Shown one piece after another: positions 1 to 8,542 of a stretch of DNA of 24,683 nt. The DNA lies in NCBI GenBank assembly GCA_028279945.1, contig JANQMT010000043.1, positions 1 to 24,683 on the forward strand. The letters are read 5' to 3'. Below the pieces are notes generated by a model. The model did not search any database, was not told the DNA's origin, and worked only from the letters and a program-made list of their open reading frames with translations. Within the stretch, counting starts at the first letter, position 1, and each line of letters opens with the position of its first letter. Made by a program: the position numbers and the translations under genes. The DNA comes from JAKSCF01 sp028279945. GTDB taxonomy: Bacteria; Bacillota; Clostridia; Peptostreptococcales; JAAYPU01.

Positions 1-2415
1 TCTGTAGAAGAAATAAAAAATTTGCCAATAAGTCTGCCTAATGGAGGCATTATACATCTAAAAGATTTTGCCACAGTAGCATTAAACTATAAAGATCAAG
101 ATTCTATCATAAAATCAGATGGCAAAGAGTGTATCTATCTGTCCGTAAAGAAGGAATCGGGTTCCAATACGGTAAAAGTAGCTGAAAAAGTAATAAATAC
201 CGTTAGTCATTTGAATGATGAATTAGAGGGTTTAGAGATTAAAATATTAATGGATACATCTAAATATATTAAAGATTCTATCTCAAGTGTTAATAAAAAT
301 ATAGCCATTGGAGGTATCCTTGCTGTATTGGTGCTAATGGTTTTTTTGAGGAATATTAGAACCACAGTTATTATCGGTATAGCAATACCCATCTCAGTAA
401 TCGCAACATTTATTTTGATATATTTCAATCACATGACTTTGAACATGATGTCATTAGGAGGGCTGGCATTAGGAGTCGGCATGTTAGTCGACAATTCAAT
501 TGTTGTACTGGAGAATATATTTCGATATAGAAAGGAAGGACATTCCAAGATTGATGCCTCTATCAATGGTGCTGAGGAGGTAGGAACTGCCATTATGGCA
601 TCCACATTAACCACTATAGTGGTCTTTCTTCCAATGGCATTTGTAAAAGGCATAGTAGGAGAGATATTTAAAGATTTTTCATTAGTCGTGGTAATGTCGT
701 TACTGGCCTCTTTGGTCGTATCCATTACATTAATACCAATGCTTTGTTCCAAGTATCTGAAGATGGATGAAAGCAAAGATGTTTTACATAAATTCAAACT
801 ATCCAGAAAAGTATTTAACAGTTTTGATACATTCTTTTCAAAACTTGAGAACCATTACAAAAGAGCATTAAATTGGGCATTGGCCAATAGAAAGAAAACC
901 ATCATAATTGGTATAACAACATTTGTTGTAAGCATTACCTCTATAATAAGTGTTGGAATGGTATTTTTTCCTGAGAGTGATACCGGTTGGATATCCATCA
1001 ATATTTCTAAGCCCAAGGGTACTGAAATAGAAGATACAAGTAAGGAGGCTGAGAATGTAGTTTCCATTATCCAAGACTCAGATATAAAGGAAATTGAACA
1101 AATATTTTTTGTGGTTGGCGTCAGTGAATTTGAAGGTGAAAGTGCTGCTACTGATAAAGCGTTGATGTATGCTAAACTTTTCCCCAAAAAAGAGAGAAAA
1201 AGAGATAGTTTTGAAATTGCCGACCAAATAAGAACGTTAACAAAAGATATAGCAGGAGCAGAAATTAGGGTCAGCACCATTGAATCAATGGAAGCCGGGG
1301 GGCAGCCCATAGAAATAGAAATCGCAGGAAAAGATTTAAATTTGCTTAAAGAAATTGGAGAAGACGTAAAAAAAATAGTCCGGTCCGTAGAAGGCACCAG
1401 AGAAATAAAAAGCAGCATGGAAGATGGGGTACCGGAAGTCATCGTCAATCTTAATCGAAACAAGGCTTCACAATATGGCTTAACAGGAAACGATGTAGCC
1501 ACAACCGTCAGCGGCATGATCAAAGGGGCAAAGGCGACAACGTATAAATATGACGGCGATGATATCGATGTCATCATTAAAGGGGATCCAATGCTTAAAA
1601 AAAGCACCTCAAATTTGAAACAAACATTAATAGAGGCACCAACCGGTGTTAATGTGCCCTTGTATCAAATTGCAGATGTATCCATTAAAGAGGGACCTGT
1701 AGCTATTGAAAGAGCAAATCAAAAAAGGGTTATCAAAATAACCGGTAAAAATTTTCAAAGAGATATAGGAAGCATCAATAAAGAAATTGATAACAAGCTG
1801 TCCAACTATCCTTTCCCGGATGACTTTAGTTACAAATTCGGTGGTCAAGGTGAAGAGATGAATAAAGCTTTTCGAAATTTATTAATGGCGTTGGTTTTAT
1901 CCATTGTATTTGTATATATGGTGATTGCATCCCAATTTGAATCGTTGATTCACCCATTTACAATTATGTTATCTGTACCACTGGCTGTTTCAGGTGGACT
2001 CCTTGGGTTATTTATAACACGAAGACCTCTTTGTGTCCCTGCACTTATAGGAATCATTATGCTTTCGGGTATTGTGGTCAATAATGCAATCGTGTTAATT
2101 GATTATATCAATATCAGAAGAAACAGAGGCGAAGATAGAAAAGAAGCCATATTAAATGCCGGACCTATAAGGCTTAGGCCTATACTCATGACAACATTAA
2201 CAACTGCTTTAGGCTTAGTGCCGCTTTCTCTTGGAATAGGTGATGGGGCTGAAACGCAAGCACCAATGGCTACAGTTGTTATTGGCGGTTTACTGTTATC
2301 TACGCTCCTTACTTTAGTATTCATTCCGGTAATCTATACCATATTGGATGACTGGATTATTAGATTTAAAAGCAGAAAGTTAAATAAGAAGAATAGTGAC
2401 TGCATGGAATGTTAG
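1..2415 (+). CDS. RND-family efflux permease, 5'-truncated by the window edge
   Basis: Inner-membrane proton-driven RND exporter of the AcrB/SwrC type, for drugs, lipophilic compounds or surfactin-like molecules. The frame is open from base 1, so the apparent TTG start at 22 is internal; about 804 residues are visible against roughly 1,030 for the family, so about a fifth is missing at the N-terminus. Visible parts are the end of the first porter domain, the TM2-TM6 block with the TM4 motif GMLVDNSIVVLEN (Asp at visible residue 164, the proton-relay position; the neighbouring residue is Asn, not the second Asp of AcrB), the second porter domain, and the final TM block with GGQGEEM and the conserved PIRLRPILMTTLTT segment. 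Gram-positive relatives act without an outer-membrane channel. The gene ends just before a terminator and looks unrelated to the downstream catabolic island. Family confidence is high; substrate unknown. Confidence 0.93.
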   Translation, partial: SVEEIKNLPISLPNGGIIHLKDFATVALNYKDQDSIIKSDGKECIYLSVKKESGSNTVKVAEKVINTVSHLNDELEGLEIKILMDTSKYIKDSISSVNKNIAIGGILAVLVLMVFLRNIRTTVIIGIAIPISVIATFILIYFNHMTLNMMSLGGLALGVGMLVDNSIVVLENIFRYRKEGHSKIDASINGAEEVGTAIMASTLTTIVVFLPMAFVKGIVGEIFKDFSLVVVMSLLASLVVSITLIPMLCSKYLKMDESKDVLHKFKLSRKVFNSFDTFFSKLENHYKRALNWALANRKKTIIIGITTFVVSITSIISVGMVFFPESDTGWISINISKPKGTEIEDTSKEAENVVSIIQDSDIKEIEQIFFVVGVSEFEGESAATDKALMYAKLFPKKERKRDSFEIADQIRTLTKDIAGAEIRVSTIESMEAGGQPIEIEIAGKDLNLLKEIGEDVKKIVRSVEGTREIKSSMEDGVPEVIVNLNRNKASQYGLTGNDVATTVSGMIKGAKATTYKYDGDDIDVIIKGDPMLKKSTSNLKQTLIEAPTGVNVPLYQIADVSIKEGPVAIERANQKRVIKITGKNFQRDIGSINKEIDNKLSNYPFPDDFSYKFGGQGEEMNKAFRNLLMALVLSIVFVYMVIASQFESLIHPFTIMLSVPLAVSGGLLGLFITRRPLCVPALIGIIMLSGIVVNNAIVLIDYINIRRNRGEDRKEAILNAGPIRLRPILMTTLTTALGLVPLSLGIGDGAETQAPMATVVIGGLLLSTLLTLVFIPVIYTILDDWIIRFKSRKLNKKNSDCMEC

Positions 2416-2418
2416 GTT

Positions 2419-2466
2419 AAAAAAAGAGGCTGTCTCAGTAAAATGAGTTTTGAGACAGTCTCATAT
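2419..2466. terminator. Bidirectional hairpin terminator between convergent genes
   Basis: A 12 bp stem (2426-2437 with 2451-2462, one mismatch/wobble) encloses a 13 nt loop. On the minus strand it is followed by seven Ts (the A-run 2419-2425), a classic intrinsic terminator for the minus-strand repeat protein. On the plus strand the tail ATATTTTA is weaker but may also stop transcription from the RND gene. Confidence 0.85.
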
Positions 2467-2522
2467 TTTAAATAGTTAAAATCTTATAATCTAATGGATG
2501 CTCAATCTTTGCGCTGCTATAA

Positions 2523-4091
2523 TCAAGAATTAGGTTTCCACTCTATGCCTCTGTTTTCAGTCAAGTCATCCGATATGACAGCGATGCCGGAAATATTTGC
2601 ATCCTTTGGAAGGGGTGGGGCTGAAGAGGGATTGGACGGATAAGTCACACCATCATATTTTAGATGAGCATAAAAAGGCTCAATGCCTCCGCCGCTAACG
2701 TACATGATAATGTCTTTATATCCATTTGTTCTTTTGTTACTAATGATAATAGGTGTATTAGCTAAGGTGAATTGTGAAAGCTTTTCATATTTATCATTTT
2801 CCTGTTTGAATATAACCGCACTACATCCGCCACTTCCGCAGAGTGTTGATCCTGTTAAGTATACGATGGTTTCTAACCTGCCATCCCCATTTAAATCCAG
2901 CCGATTATAATAATATCTGACTTCATCCTCTTCATTGAGTTCATAGACTTGAGCAATAGCTCTTTCAAGCTGAGGATCTTTTTGAGTTTCTGAGTATAAG
3001 TAAAGAATATCATCAAAATAGTCGGTTTCGGAATATATATCTTCGCCGCCGCCGCGTTCTAAAGGAAATCCTGGAATAGAAACACTTTGAACATACGGTG
3101 CAAATGCTTCACCATTCCATCTCATAATGGTTTCAACATATCCCAAGGTATCTGCATTATATAAACCAACGATTCTTTGCAAGGTATTGATTTCAAATAT
3201 TTTATTTCTGTCAATATCAATCGGGTATAAAGCGCCCAAAGGTAATACATCACCTTTTAAAGCTCTTTTAAGCTTTCCGTTTTCATCATATATGCCGGAT
3301 ATATAATCCCGATCTTTATTGGAAATATCCAGAACATATTTCTTATTTAATGAAGGATTTGTAACCTCTACCCGATAATAGTCTAAATAATCTACAGTAT
3401 AATCGCTTTTTTCATTAAATGCATTAAAATCAAATAGTGGTTTGGGCTGGTTATCTGAAAAAGAGTAGATATAGCTGAAGACATACCCGCCACTGCCGCC
3501 GGAATCAATATTCACCAGTATATCATCTATGTTGTCTCCGGTAAAATCTCCTAAGAATAATGTGGGCTGATACCCGGAATTTTCTTCAAGAGATATTTCA
3601 GCCAGTCTGTTATCATCCGGGCCGTATATAACGATACCTATATCTTCTATATAGGGGCTGCCTTGTGTGGGTTTGTTTCCCACTAAGTAAACGGTTTCTA
3701 ATCTGCCATCTCCATTGACGTCTCCTTGCTTAGACTCCAACATATTTTCTGGTGGTGGATTACGATGGCGATTTTTTTTAGAAGGATGCCGTAAAGACAT
3801 TGCTTTGGATGGCTCTTTTTTTTCTACATTTGCCTTTGCTGCATGAGCCGAACCACCACGGTCTTTCTTTACTCGGTTTAAAACTTGCCATCTGCCGCCA
3901 TATTTTTTTAGAACTAAAGTATATGTTTCTCCATTATAGCTGTAATGACCCACTATCTCGGCTGAACGATCCCCATCAACATCAGCTGTATATATCGCAG
4001 GGCCTTCGTGGGGTTTTTTTAAAGAAAGTATTTTCCCACCGGGAGGTAGAAAAGCTTTCATTATTTGTAACAAAAATAATTTGTTTTCCAT
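2523..4091 (-). CDS. FG-GAP/VCBS-like repeat protein with EF-hand-type calcium loops, function unknown
   Basis: About 522 residues. Several calcium-loop signatures of the DxDGDxxxE kind recur: DVDGDRSAE near residue 37, DVNGDGRLE near 124, DFTGDNIDD near 182, DIDRNKIFE near 292 and DLNGDGRLE near 399, as in FG-GAP/integrin-like beta-propeller or VCBS repeats. Residues 70-115 form a basic, low-complexity linker (KK, RHPSKKNRHR, NPPP) between the first unit and the rest. A GSGGCSAVIF segment lies near the C-terminus. No signal peptide or lipobox is visible, so export is not supported. The start at 4091 is preferred over the upstream ATG at 4115 because AAAGGTAGG lies 9 nt before it. Related proteins occur in spore-forming Firmicutes, but I do not know a function. 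It is divergent from the glycyl radical operon and carries no copy of the island's operator close to its start. Confidence 0.75.
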   Translation of the reverse strand: MENKLFLLQIMKAFLPPGGKILSLKKPHEGPAIYTADVDGDRSAEIVGHYSYNGETYTLVLKKYGGRWQVLNRVKKDRGGSAHAAKANVEKKEPSKAMSLRHPSKKNRHRNPPPENMLESKQGDVNGDGRLETVYLVGNKPTQGSPYIEDIGIVIYGPDDNRLAEISLEENSGYQPTLFLGDFTGDNIDDILVNIDSGGSGGYVFSYIYSFSDNQPKPLFDFNAFNEKSDYTVDYLDYYRVEVTNPSLNKKYVLDISNKDRDYISGIYDENGKLKRALKGDVLPLGALYPIDIDRNKIFEINTLQRIVGLYNADTLGYVETIMRWNGEAFAPYVQSVSIPGFPLERGGGEDIYSETDYFDDILYLYSETQKDPQLERAIAQVYELNEEDEVRYYYNRLDLNGDGRLETIVYLTGSTLCGSGGCSAVIFKQENDKYEKLSQFTLANTPIIISNKRTNGYKDIIMYVSGGGIEPFYAHLKYDGVTYPSNPSSAPPLPKDANISGIAVISDDLTENRGIEWKPNS

Positions 4092-4238
4092 AAGAATACG
4101 CCTACCTTTTTTCATTCATAATATGCGGAATAAGTAAAAAATGCCTTTACTATATGAGGATTTGCTGAAAATAAAAAATCCATATATATTTGTTTTCTAT
4201 GGTTGAGTAAATTCTATTTGTTGATTTTGGATAAGATA

Positions 4239-4267
4239 TTGACAACAATTATAGCGATGTATATAAT
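4239..4267 (+). promoter_or_regulatory. SigA-type promoter of the glycyl radical operon
   Basis: TTGACA (4239-4244), 17 bp spacer, TATAAT (4262-4267): a perfect consensus match. Start of transcription is expected near 4274, immediately before the operator at 4276-4287. Confidence 0.85.
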
Positions 4268-4275
4268 GTTGTTAT

Positions 4276-4287
4276 AATGTATACAAT
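4276..4287. promoter_or_regulatory. Predicted GntR operator at the start site of the glycyl radical operon
   Basis: AATGTATACAAT, one mismatch from the palindrome ATTGTATACAAT found at the island's other promoters. It covers about +2 to +13 of the predicted transcript, a position expected to block RNA polymerase. The TTGTATACAA core is the type of palindrome bound by FCD/FadR-group GntR regulators, and such a regulator is encoded 3.6 kb downstream. Confidence 0.75.
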
Positions 4288-4441
4288 TTATATTTTAATT
4301 TAATTCAACAAAAAATTGTATAACGAAATTCAAAGTAAACGAAGATAAAAGATTGAAATTTTTAAATGGATTAGTGCTTTTAGATGAATTATTTTTATAA
4401 TGTTACCACAACATTAAATTAAGAGTAGAGAGGAAGAAATT

Positions 4442-6781
4442 ATGGAGATTACATCAAGATTGAATCAATTAAAAGATAGACTTTTTGAAGTAGAATACAA
4501 TGATCCCGGCATATGGCATTTTAAAGATGTGAATATTCTTGATGGCAATGAGCACTTAGTTAGTGAGCCAATGGTGATCAGAAAAGCCATGGCCCAAGCA
4601 TATATGTGTAGACACCTTCCTGCAATCATTAAGCCTGACGAACTTATAGTAGGTAATCCCAATCAAAATAGTGTTGGCTGGGGAACGGTTATTCCAAAAT
4701 ATTATACGGAAGAAGAAGGCCAGCAGGCTGCAAGATATAACCTAAATGAAGCTTCGGTATGGGGACATCATCCACCGCAATGGGATAAGGTCATTAATAT
4801 CGGTGTTAAAGGTATAAAAAAGGAAATTAATGAAGCCATTGATAAACAACTTAGAATGATGCAGCCAGATGAAAATGCCTTAAATGAATATAGAGCAATG
4901 CTTGTAGCGTTAGACGGACTTGTAGAATTTGGTCAAAGACATGCGCAAGCTGCATTAAAAGAAGCATTAGAATGTACAGACCCCATAAGAAAAAGAGAAC
5001 TATTTGAAATATATGAAGCATGCAGCCATGTGCCCCTTAATCCGGCTAGAAATCTTCTTGAAGCGACCCAAGCGTATTGGTTCATTTATTGTATCGTCAA
5101 TAGCGGCGGAGAATATGTGCCCCTTGGACGTTCAGATCAGATACTATACCCTTACTACCAAAAAGATATCCATATGAATTGCATCACCAAAGAAAGGGCT
5201 TATGACATTATTGGTAACTTTCTTGTGAAGTGCAATGAAAGAATTATAATTGACACAAAAAAAGCAGAAAACCATTATAACTTTGGATTGTTCTCACAAG
5301 GCGTTACACCAAATGAGTTTGAAGCCGTTAATTCCACCGGAGGTTACGACCAGCGTGCCTTAACATGGCAGGAGGATGAGGCGGCAGATAGTGATGCCAA
5401 TTTCAATTATGGTCAATCAGGCAACGATTGGTTGATGAACTGCATAGTAGCCGGTGTAGATAGGGATGGAAATGATGCCACAAATGACGTATCCTACATG
5501 TTTGTAGAAATCATGTATGAATTAAAGCTCCTAATGCCGACTTTGGCAGCAAGAGTCCATAAGAATTCTCCTAAAGATTTTATTGATCTGCTGGCAAAAG
5601 TATTACGTTATGGTCAGGGAGAACCTATGATCTATAATGATGACACCATTATACCTGGTTTTGTGGATATAGGCATACCTGTTGAGGATGCTCGCGATTA
5701 TTCCAATGACGGATGCTGGGAAACATTGGTTCCCGGAAAGAGCCACTTTAGCTATGCCCATGTTATGAATTTAAAATGTTTGGAATGGGTATTGTTTAGA
5801 GGCGTATCCTTAAATAACAGCCGGCAGGAAGGGTTAGATACCGGAGACCCGCAGGAATTTAAAGATTATGAAGCATTTTATGAAGCATACAAACAACAAA
5901 TGTTTAATCGAATCGATTTTCAGTGCAGAAGACGCTTAGAAAACTTTGGTCTGTCCTATATGATAGCACCGGATCCTTTGATGTCTTCCATTATGGATAA
6001 TTGTATTGAAAAAGGAAAAGATTTAAGCCAAGATGGGGCTAAATATATATTTCATTTAATCCTGGCTACAGGACTTTCAAATACTGTGGATTCATTAGCC
6101 GTTATTAAGAAGCTGGTATATGAAGAAAAGTCGGTATCCATGTCTGAAATCATACAAGGGATAAAAGACAATTGGAAAGGGCATGAGGTGCTGAGAGCAA
6201 AAGCGTTAAATAGTGTTCCTAAGTTTGGAAATGATGACGACTATGCAGATGATATAGCCATAAGAGTTTTAAAAGACTTTGAAGAACATGTTGAAGTATG
6301 GCGACGTCAACAAAATACGATGATGTTTCCTGTGGGTGTCGGGACATTTGAAAATTATGCTGTTTTAGGCCGTGATACCGGGGCGTCTGCTGATGGACGG
6401 GAATGCGGCGGTGCACTGGCTCCAAACTACTCTCCAAGTCCGGGAGTAGACATAAATGGACCAACGGCAGTTATAAAAAGTATAACGAAACCTGATTTGC
6501 TCAGATACTATTGCGGATGTCCTTTGGACATATCTGTTAATTCTAATGAATTTACCGGTGAATCCGGTATGGTTAGAATGAAAGGCCTCATTCAATCTTT
6601 CTGTGATCTTGGAGGTCAGATTATGACCATAACCAGTACAAACGTTGAAGATTTAAAGGATGCCAAAATACACCCTGAAAAGCACAGAGGGCTTCGAGTC
6701 AGAATGGGCGGGCTGTCGGCATATTTTATAGCAATGTCACCGGTTCAGCAAGACAATATCATTAAAAGATTTTCAAGATAA
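4442..6781 (+). CDS. Glycyl radical enzyme (PFL/diol-dehydratase superfamily), unknown substrate
   Basis: A 779-residue cytoplasmic enzyme with the full PFL-like barrel. The thiyl-radical cysteine and catalytic base are Cys425 and Glu427 in NDGCWETLVPG. The glycyl radical site is Gly757 in VRMGGLSAYF, 22 residues from the C-terminus. Flanking family landmarks are present: the WGHHPPQW region near the N-terminus, GASADGRECGG and NGPTAV before the radical domain. Characterised dehydratases, lyases and decarboxylases normally show GCVE and RV(A/C)GY; here Trp replaces Val next to the cysteine, and Met-Gly and Leu replace the usual residues around the radical glycine, so known subfamilies cannot be assigned by eye. 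PFL itself is excluded because it has adjacent Cys-Cys. The partner activase is immediately downstream. A dehydratase, C-S/C-C lyase or decarboxylase all remain possible; the neighbouring aldehyde oxidoreductase favours an aldehyde product. Confidence 0.9.
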   Translation: MEITSRLNQLKDRLFEVEYNDPGIWHFKDVNILDGNEHLVSEPMVIRKAMAQAYMCRHLPAIIKPDELIVGNPNQNSVGWGTVIPKYYTEEEGQQAARYNLNEASVWGHHPPQWDKVINIGVKGIKKEINEAIDKQLRMMQPDENALNEYRAMLVALDGLVEFGQRHAQAALKEALECTDPIRKRELFEIYEACSHVPLNPARNLLEATQAYWFIYCIVNSGGEYVPLGRSDQILYPYYQKDIHMNCITKERAYDIIGNFLVKCNERIIIDTKKAENHYNFGLFSQGVTPNEFEAVNSTGGYDQRALTWQEDEAADSDANFNYGQSGNDWLMNCIVAGVDRDGNDATNDVSYMFVEIMYELKLLMPTLAARVHKNSPKDFIDLLAKVLRYGQGEPMIYNDDTIIPGFVDIGIPVEDARDYSNDGCWETLVPGKSHFSYAHVMNLKCLEWVLFRGVSLNNSRQEGLDTGDPQEFKDYEAFYEAYKQQMFNRIDFQCRRRLENFGLSYMIAPDPLMSSIMDNCIEKGKDLSQDGAKYIFHLILATGLSNTVDSLAVIKKLVYEEKSVSMSEIIQGIKDNWKGHEVLRAKALNSVPKFGNDDDYADDIAIRVLKDFEEHVEVWRRQQNTMMFPVGVGTFENYAVLGRDTGASADGRECGGALAPNYSPSPGVDINGPTAVIKSITKPDLLRYYCGCPLDISVNSNEFTGESGMVRMKGLIQSFCDLGGQIMTITSTNVEDLKDAKIHPEKHRGLRVRMGGLSAYFIAMSPVQQDNIIKRFSR

Positions 6782-6782
6782 C

Positions 6783-6815
6783 CATTACACTTGGTGAATC
6801 TCACCCACTGTAATG
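6783..6815 (+). other. Intercistronic hairpin between glycyl radical enzyme and activase
   Basis: A 15 bp imperfect stem (13 pairs) with a 3 nt ATC loop, starting two bases after the stop codon. No T-run follows, so it is not a standard terminator. It could protect the enzyme mRNA 3' end or dampen read-through, keeping the activase below the enzyme level, which suits its catalytic role. Confidence 0.6.
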
Positions 6816-6846
6816 CAAATATATGGATATCAGCGAGGTTATGATA

Positions 6847-7764
6847 ATGGAACATGAAAAGATAAATGTATCAAATATTCAACGTTTCTGTGTACACGAT
6901 GGTCCTGGTATACGTACAGTAGTATTTGTTGTTGGATGCCCGTTGAGATGTAAATGGTGTCAGAATCCGGAAACATTAAGTGGTAAATGTGAGCTCATGT
7001 TTAATAAAGAGCTTTGTGCAGCATGTGATTTGTGTATCAATACCTGTCCTGAAAAATGTATCCAATGGTCTGAGGATACGCTTGTAACAGATTTAAATCA
7101 ATGTGACCGTTGTTTTAATTGTGTGGAGGCATGTCCCTTCCAAGCCCGCCAAAAGTCATGTCAACCCTATTCTGTTGATGCTTTGTTTAAGGAATTAATG
7201 AAAGATGAAGTCTTTTACAAGAATACTGAGGGGGGTATCACAATGAGTGGTGGAGAACCCATGTTAAGCCCTGACTTCTGTTTTGAGCTTTTAAATAAGG
7301 TCAAACAGAAAGGGATTCATACTGCTATTGAAACATGCGGGTTCACAAAATGGGAGAATTTTGTGAAAGTAGCCCCGGTTGTAGATTTATTTCTATATGA
7401 TATAAAGTTGTTGGATAAAGATAAACATATTGAATGGACAGGTCAAGATAATGAAATCATATTATCAAATCTTAAAAGGCTATTAAAACTTAAAAAAGAA
7501 GTCATCGTTAGAATACCTTTAATACCAGATGTAAATGATGGCGAGGCATTTAAAAATATTGTGAATGATATTGCTCAGTACAATAGCATTGATGAAATTC
7601 ATATCCTTCCTTTTCATCAGCTGGGATCTTCAAAGTATGAAATGTTAGGGATGAGCTATGCCTTAGAAAACTTGGAAGAAGATAACAGTGACAGCGTAGA
7701 GCAATGTAAGAAGTATGCAGAGCGTAAAGGGTTAAAAGTCAGTATTGGGGGATCAGGATTATAA
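6847..7764 (+). CDS. Glycyl radical enzyme activating enzyme (radical SAM)
   Basis: Uses S-adenosylmethionine and a 4Fe-4S cluster to abstract hydrogen from Gly757 of the upstream enzyme. The radical SAM motif is Cys31-x3-Cys35-x2-Cys38 (GCPLRCKWC), preceded by the family's HDGPGIRT segment. A ferredoxin-like insertion follows with two further four-cysteine clusters (CAACDLCINTC near 54 and CDRCFNCVEAC near 83), as in activases of diol dehydratase, arylacetate decarboxylase and sulfonate lyase systems but not PFL activase. A glycine-rich SAM-binding MSGGEP motif is present. Length is 305 residues. The start at 6847 is chosen because GCGAGG sits 8 nt upstream; the ATGs at 6823 and 6841 have no properly placed site. 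Cotranscribed with the enzyme, followed by an 82 nt gap and the gntR promoter. Confidence 0.95.
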   Translation: MEHEKINVSNIQRFCVHDGPGIRTVVFVVGCPLRCKWCQNPETLSGKCELMFNKELCAACDLCINTCPEKCIQWSEDTLVTDLNQCDRCFNCVEACPFQARQKSCQPYSVDALFKELMKDEVFYKNTEGGITMSGGEPMLSPDFCFELLNKVKQKGIHTAIETCGFTKWENFVKVAPVVDLFLYDIKLLDKDKHIEWTGQDNEIILSNLKRLLKLKKEVIVRIPLIPDVNDGEAFKNIVNDIAQYNSIDEIHILPFHQLGSSKYEMLGMSYALENLEEDNSDSVEQCKKYAERKGLKVSIGGSGL

Positions 7765-7788
7765 AAATAAATACAATACAAATATAAA

Positions 7789-7817
7789 TTGACGGATAAC
7801 ATACAAAGCATTATAAT
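7789..7817 (+). promoter_or_regulatory. SigA-type promoter of the gntR unit
   Basis: TTGACG (7789-7794), 17 bp spacer, TATAAT (7812-7817). Transcription should start near 7824, giving a leader of about 36 nt before the ATG at 7860. Confidence 0.8.
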
Positions 7818-7827
7818 TGTATACAAT
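7816..7827. promoter_or_regulatory. Predicted GntR operator, perfect palindrome
   Basis: ATTGTATACAAT is a perfect 12 bp palindrome overlapping the last two bases of the -10 box and the predicted start site. It implies negative autoregulation of the downstream gntR gene. The surrounding 24 bases (7810-7833) are identical to 13208-13231 at the transketolase operon promoter. Confidence 0.8.
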
Positions 7828-7859
7828 AAAATATATGCTTTATATGCGTGGAGGTTAAT

Positions 7860-8516
7860 ATGGAAAGCAGTAATAAACTTGTGTTATCTGAAAAGGTATA
7901 TGAACATGTTCTTCAGATGATTTTAAAACAAGAGATTAAATGCGGAGAAAAAATTCCTGAAGAAAAGATAACTCAGATGTTGGGAATAAGTAGAACGCCT
8001 ATAAGGGAAGCATTGCGTAGGTTAGCGAATGACGGCATTGTCAATATATTTCCAAAAAGGTATGCTGAAGTCATTACATTTGATGAGGAATCCATTAAAA
8101 ATCTGGGGATTATGCGCGTTTCTTTAGATACATTGGCCGGACGGCTTGCCATCAATTATGGTAGCAATGCAGATTTTAATATGTTGAAAGATATTGTGGA
8201 TCAATGTTATGAGGCAACCAAAAAAGGTGACGTATACAGCAGGATAAAGTTTGATTGTGACTTTCACCTGAAGTTAACTGAAATTGCTTCAAATCCTTTA
8301 CTTTTAAAATTTCAAAAACAGCTCTATTTACAAGTGCATTTATTTCAAGCAACAAGATATATCAACATTGAAGACAGCTTGAAAAAAATTGAAGGTCATT
8401 TTGAAATCATTGATGCCCTTTATAAACGAGATGAAGAAGCAGTGGTAAAGAGTATTCAGAATCATTTAATTACTTTCTATAATCTTGGTGAAATACCCAA
8501 TTTATTTAAATTATAA
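7860..8516 (+). CDS. GntR-family transcriptional regulator, FCD subfamily
   Basis: About 218 residues. The N-terminal winged helix-turn-helix contains the family's recognition segment GISRTPIREALRRLANDG (about residues 40-57). The C-terminal FCD domain binds a small-molecule, usually carboxylate-like, effector and often a metal: candidate ligands are the Asp and His of FDCDFH, the His of GHFEIID and the His of QNHL. The start at 7860 is chosen because GTGGAGG lies 5-6 nt upstream; the GTG at 7848 is itself part of that site. It sits under a promoter with a perfect palindromic operator, and the same palindrome occurs at three other promoters in the island, so it is the obvious candidate for the local repressor, relieved by a pathway substrate or intermediate. 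The effector is unknown. Confidence 0.93.
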   Translation: MESSNKLVLSEKVYEHVLQMILKQEIKCGEKIPEEKITQMLGISRTPIREALRRLANDGIVNIFPKRYAEVITFDEESIKNLGIMRVSLDTLAGRLAINYGSNADFNMLKDIVDQCYEATKKGDVYSRIKFDCDFHLKLTEIASNPLLLKFQKQLYLQVHLFQATRYINIEDSLKKIEGHFEIIDALYKRDEEAVVKSIQNHLITFYNLGEIPNLFKL

Positions 8517-8542
8517 TCTGATGTTTATGGAGAGGACAAATT

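Larger units (their letters stand above)
4092..4441. other. Divergent intergenic region and long leader of the glycyl radical operon
   Basis: A 350 bp AT-rich gap with no credible ORF. It holds the SigA promoter and operator of the glycyl radical operon (listed separately), a lone operator-like half site ATTGTATA at 4315-4322, and a 7 bp stem with 5 nt loop (4398-4404 with 4410-4416) just upstream of the ribosome binding site GAGAGGAAG. The predicted leader is about 165 nt. For the minus-strand gene only a weak TTTACT-N17-TATATA reading was seen upstream, so its promoter is not called. Confidence 0.6.

Noticed and set aside
855..1607. A 250-codon minus-strand open frame inside the RND gene
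   Set aside because: The plus-strand frame is a clear RND permease; the reverse product resembles no protein family and is a codon shadow.
2426..2462. Insertion-sequence terminal repeat, because of the GAGGCTGTCTCA-like sequence
   Set aside because: There is no transposase or second end in the window; position between convergent genes and the T-run fit a terminator.
4442..6781. Assignment of the glycyl radical enzyme as pyruvate formate-lyase or glycerol dehydratase
   Set aside because: It lacks the Cys-Cys pair of pyruvate formate-lyase, and the residues around the active-site cysteine and radical glycine differ from the usual dehydratase motifs; a specific name is not supported.
6908..6913. 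GTATAC inside the activase gene as a possible operator
   Set aside because: Flanks (CTG and GTA) do not match the palindrome and it lies within coding sequence far from a promoter.
8232..8237. GTATAC inside gntR as a possible internal operator
   Set aside because: Flanks do not match (GAC and AGC), and the site is coding; most likely chance.
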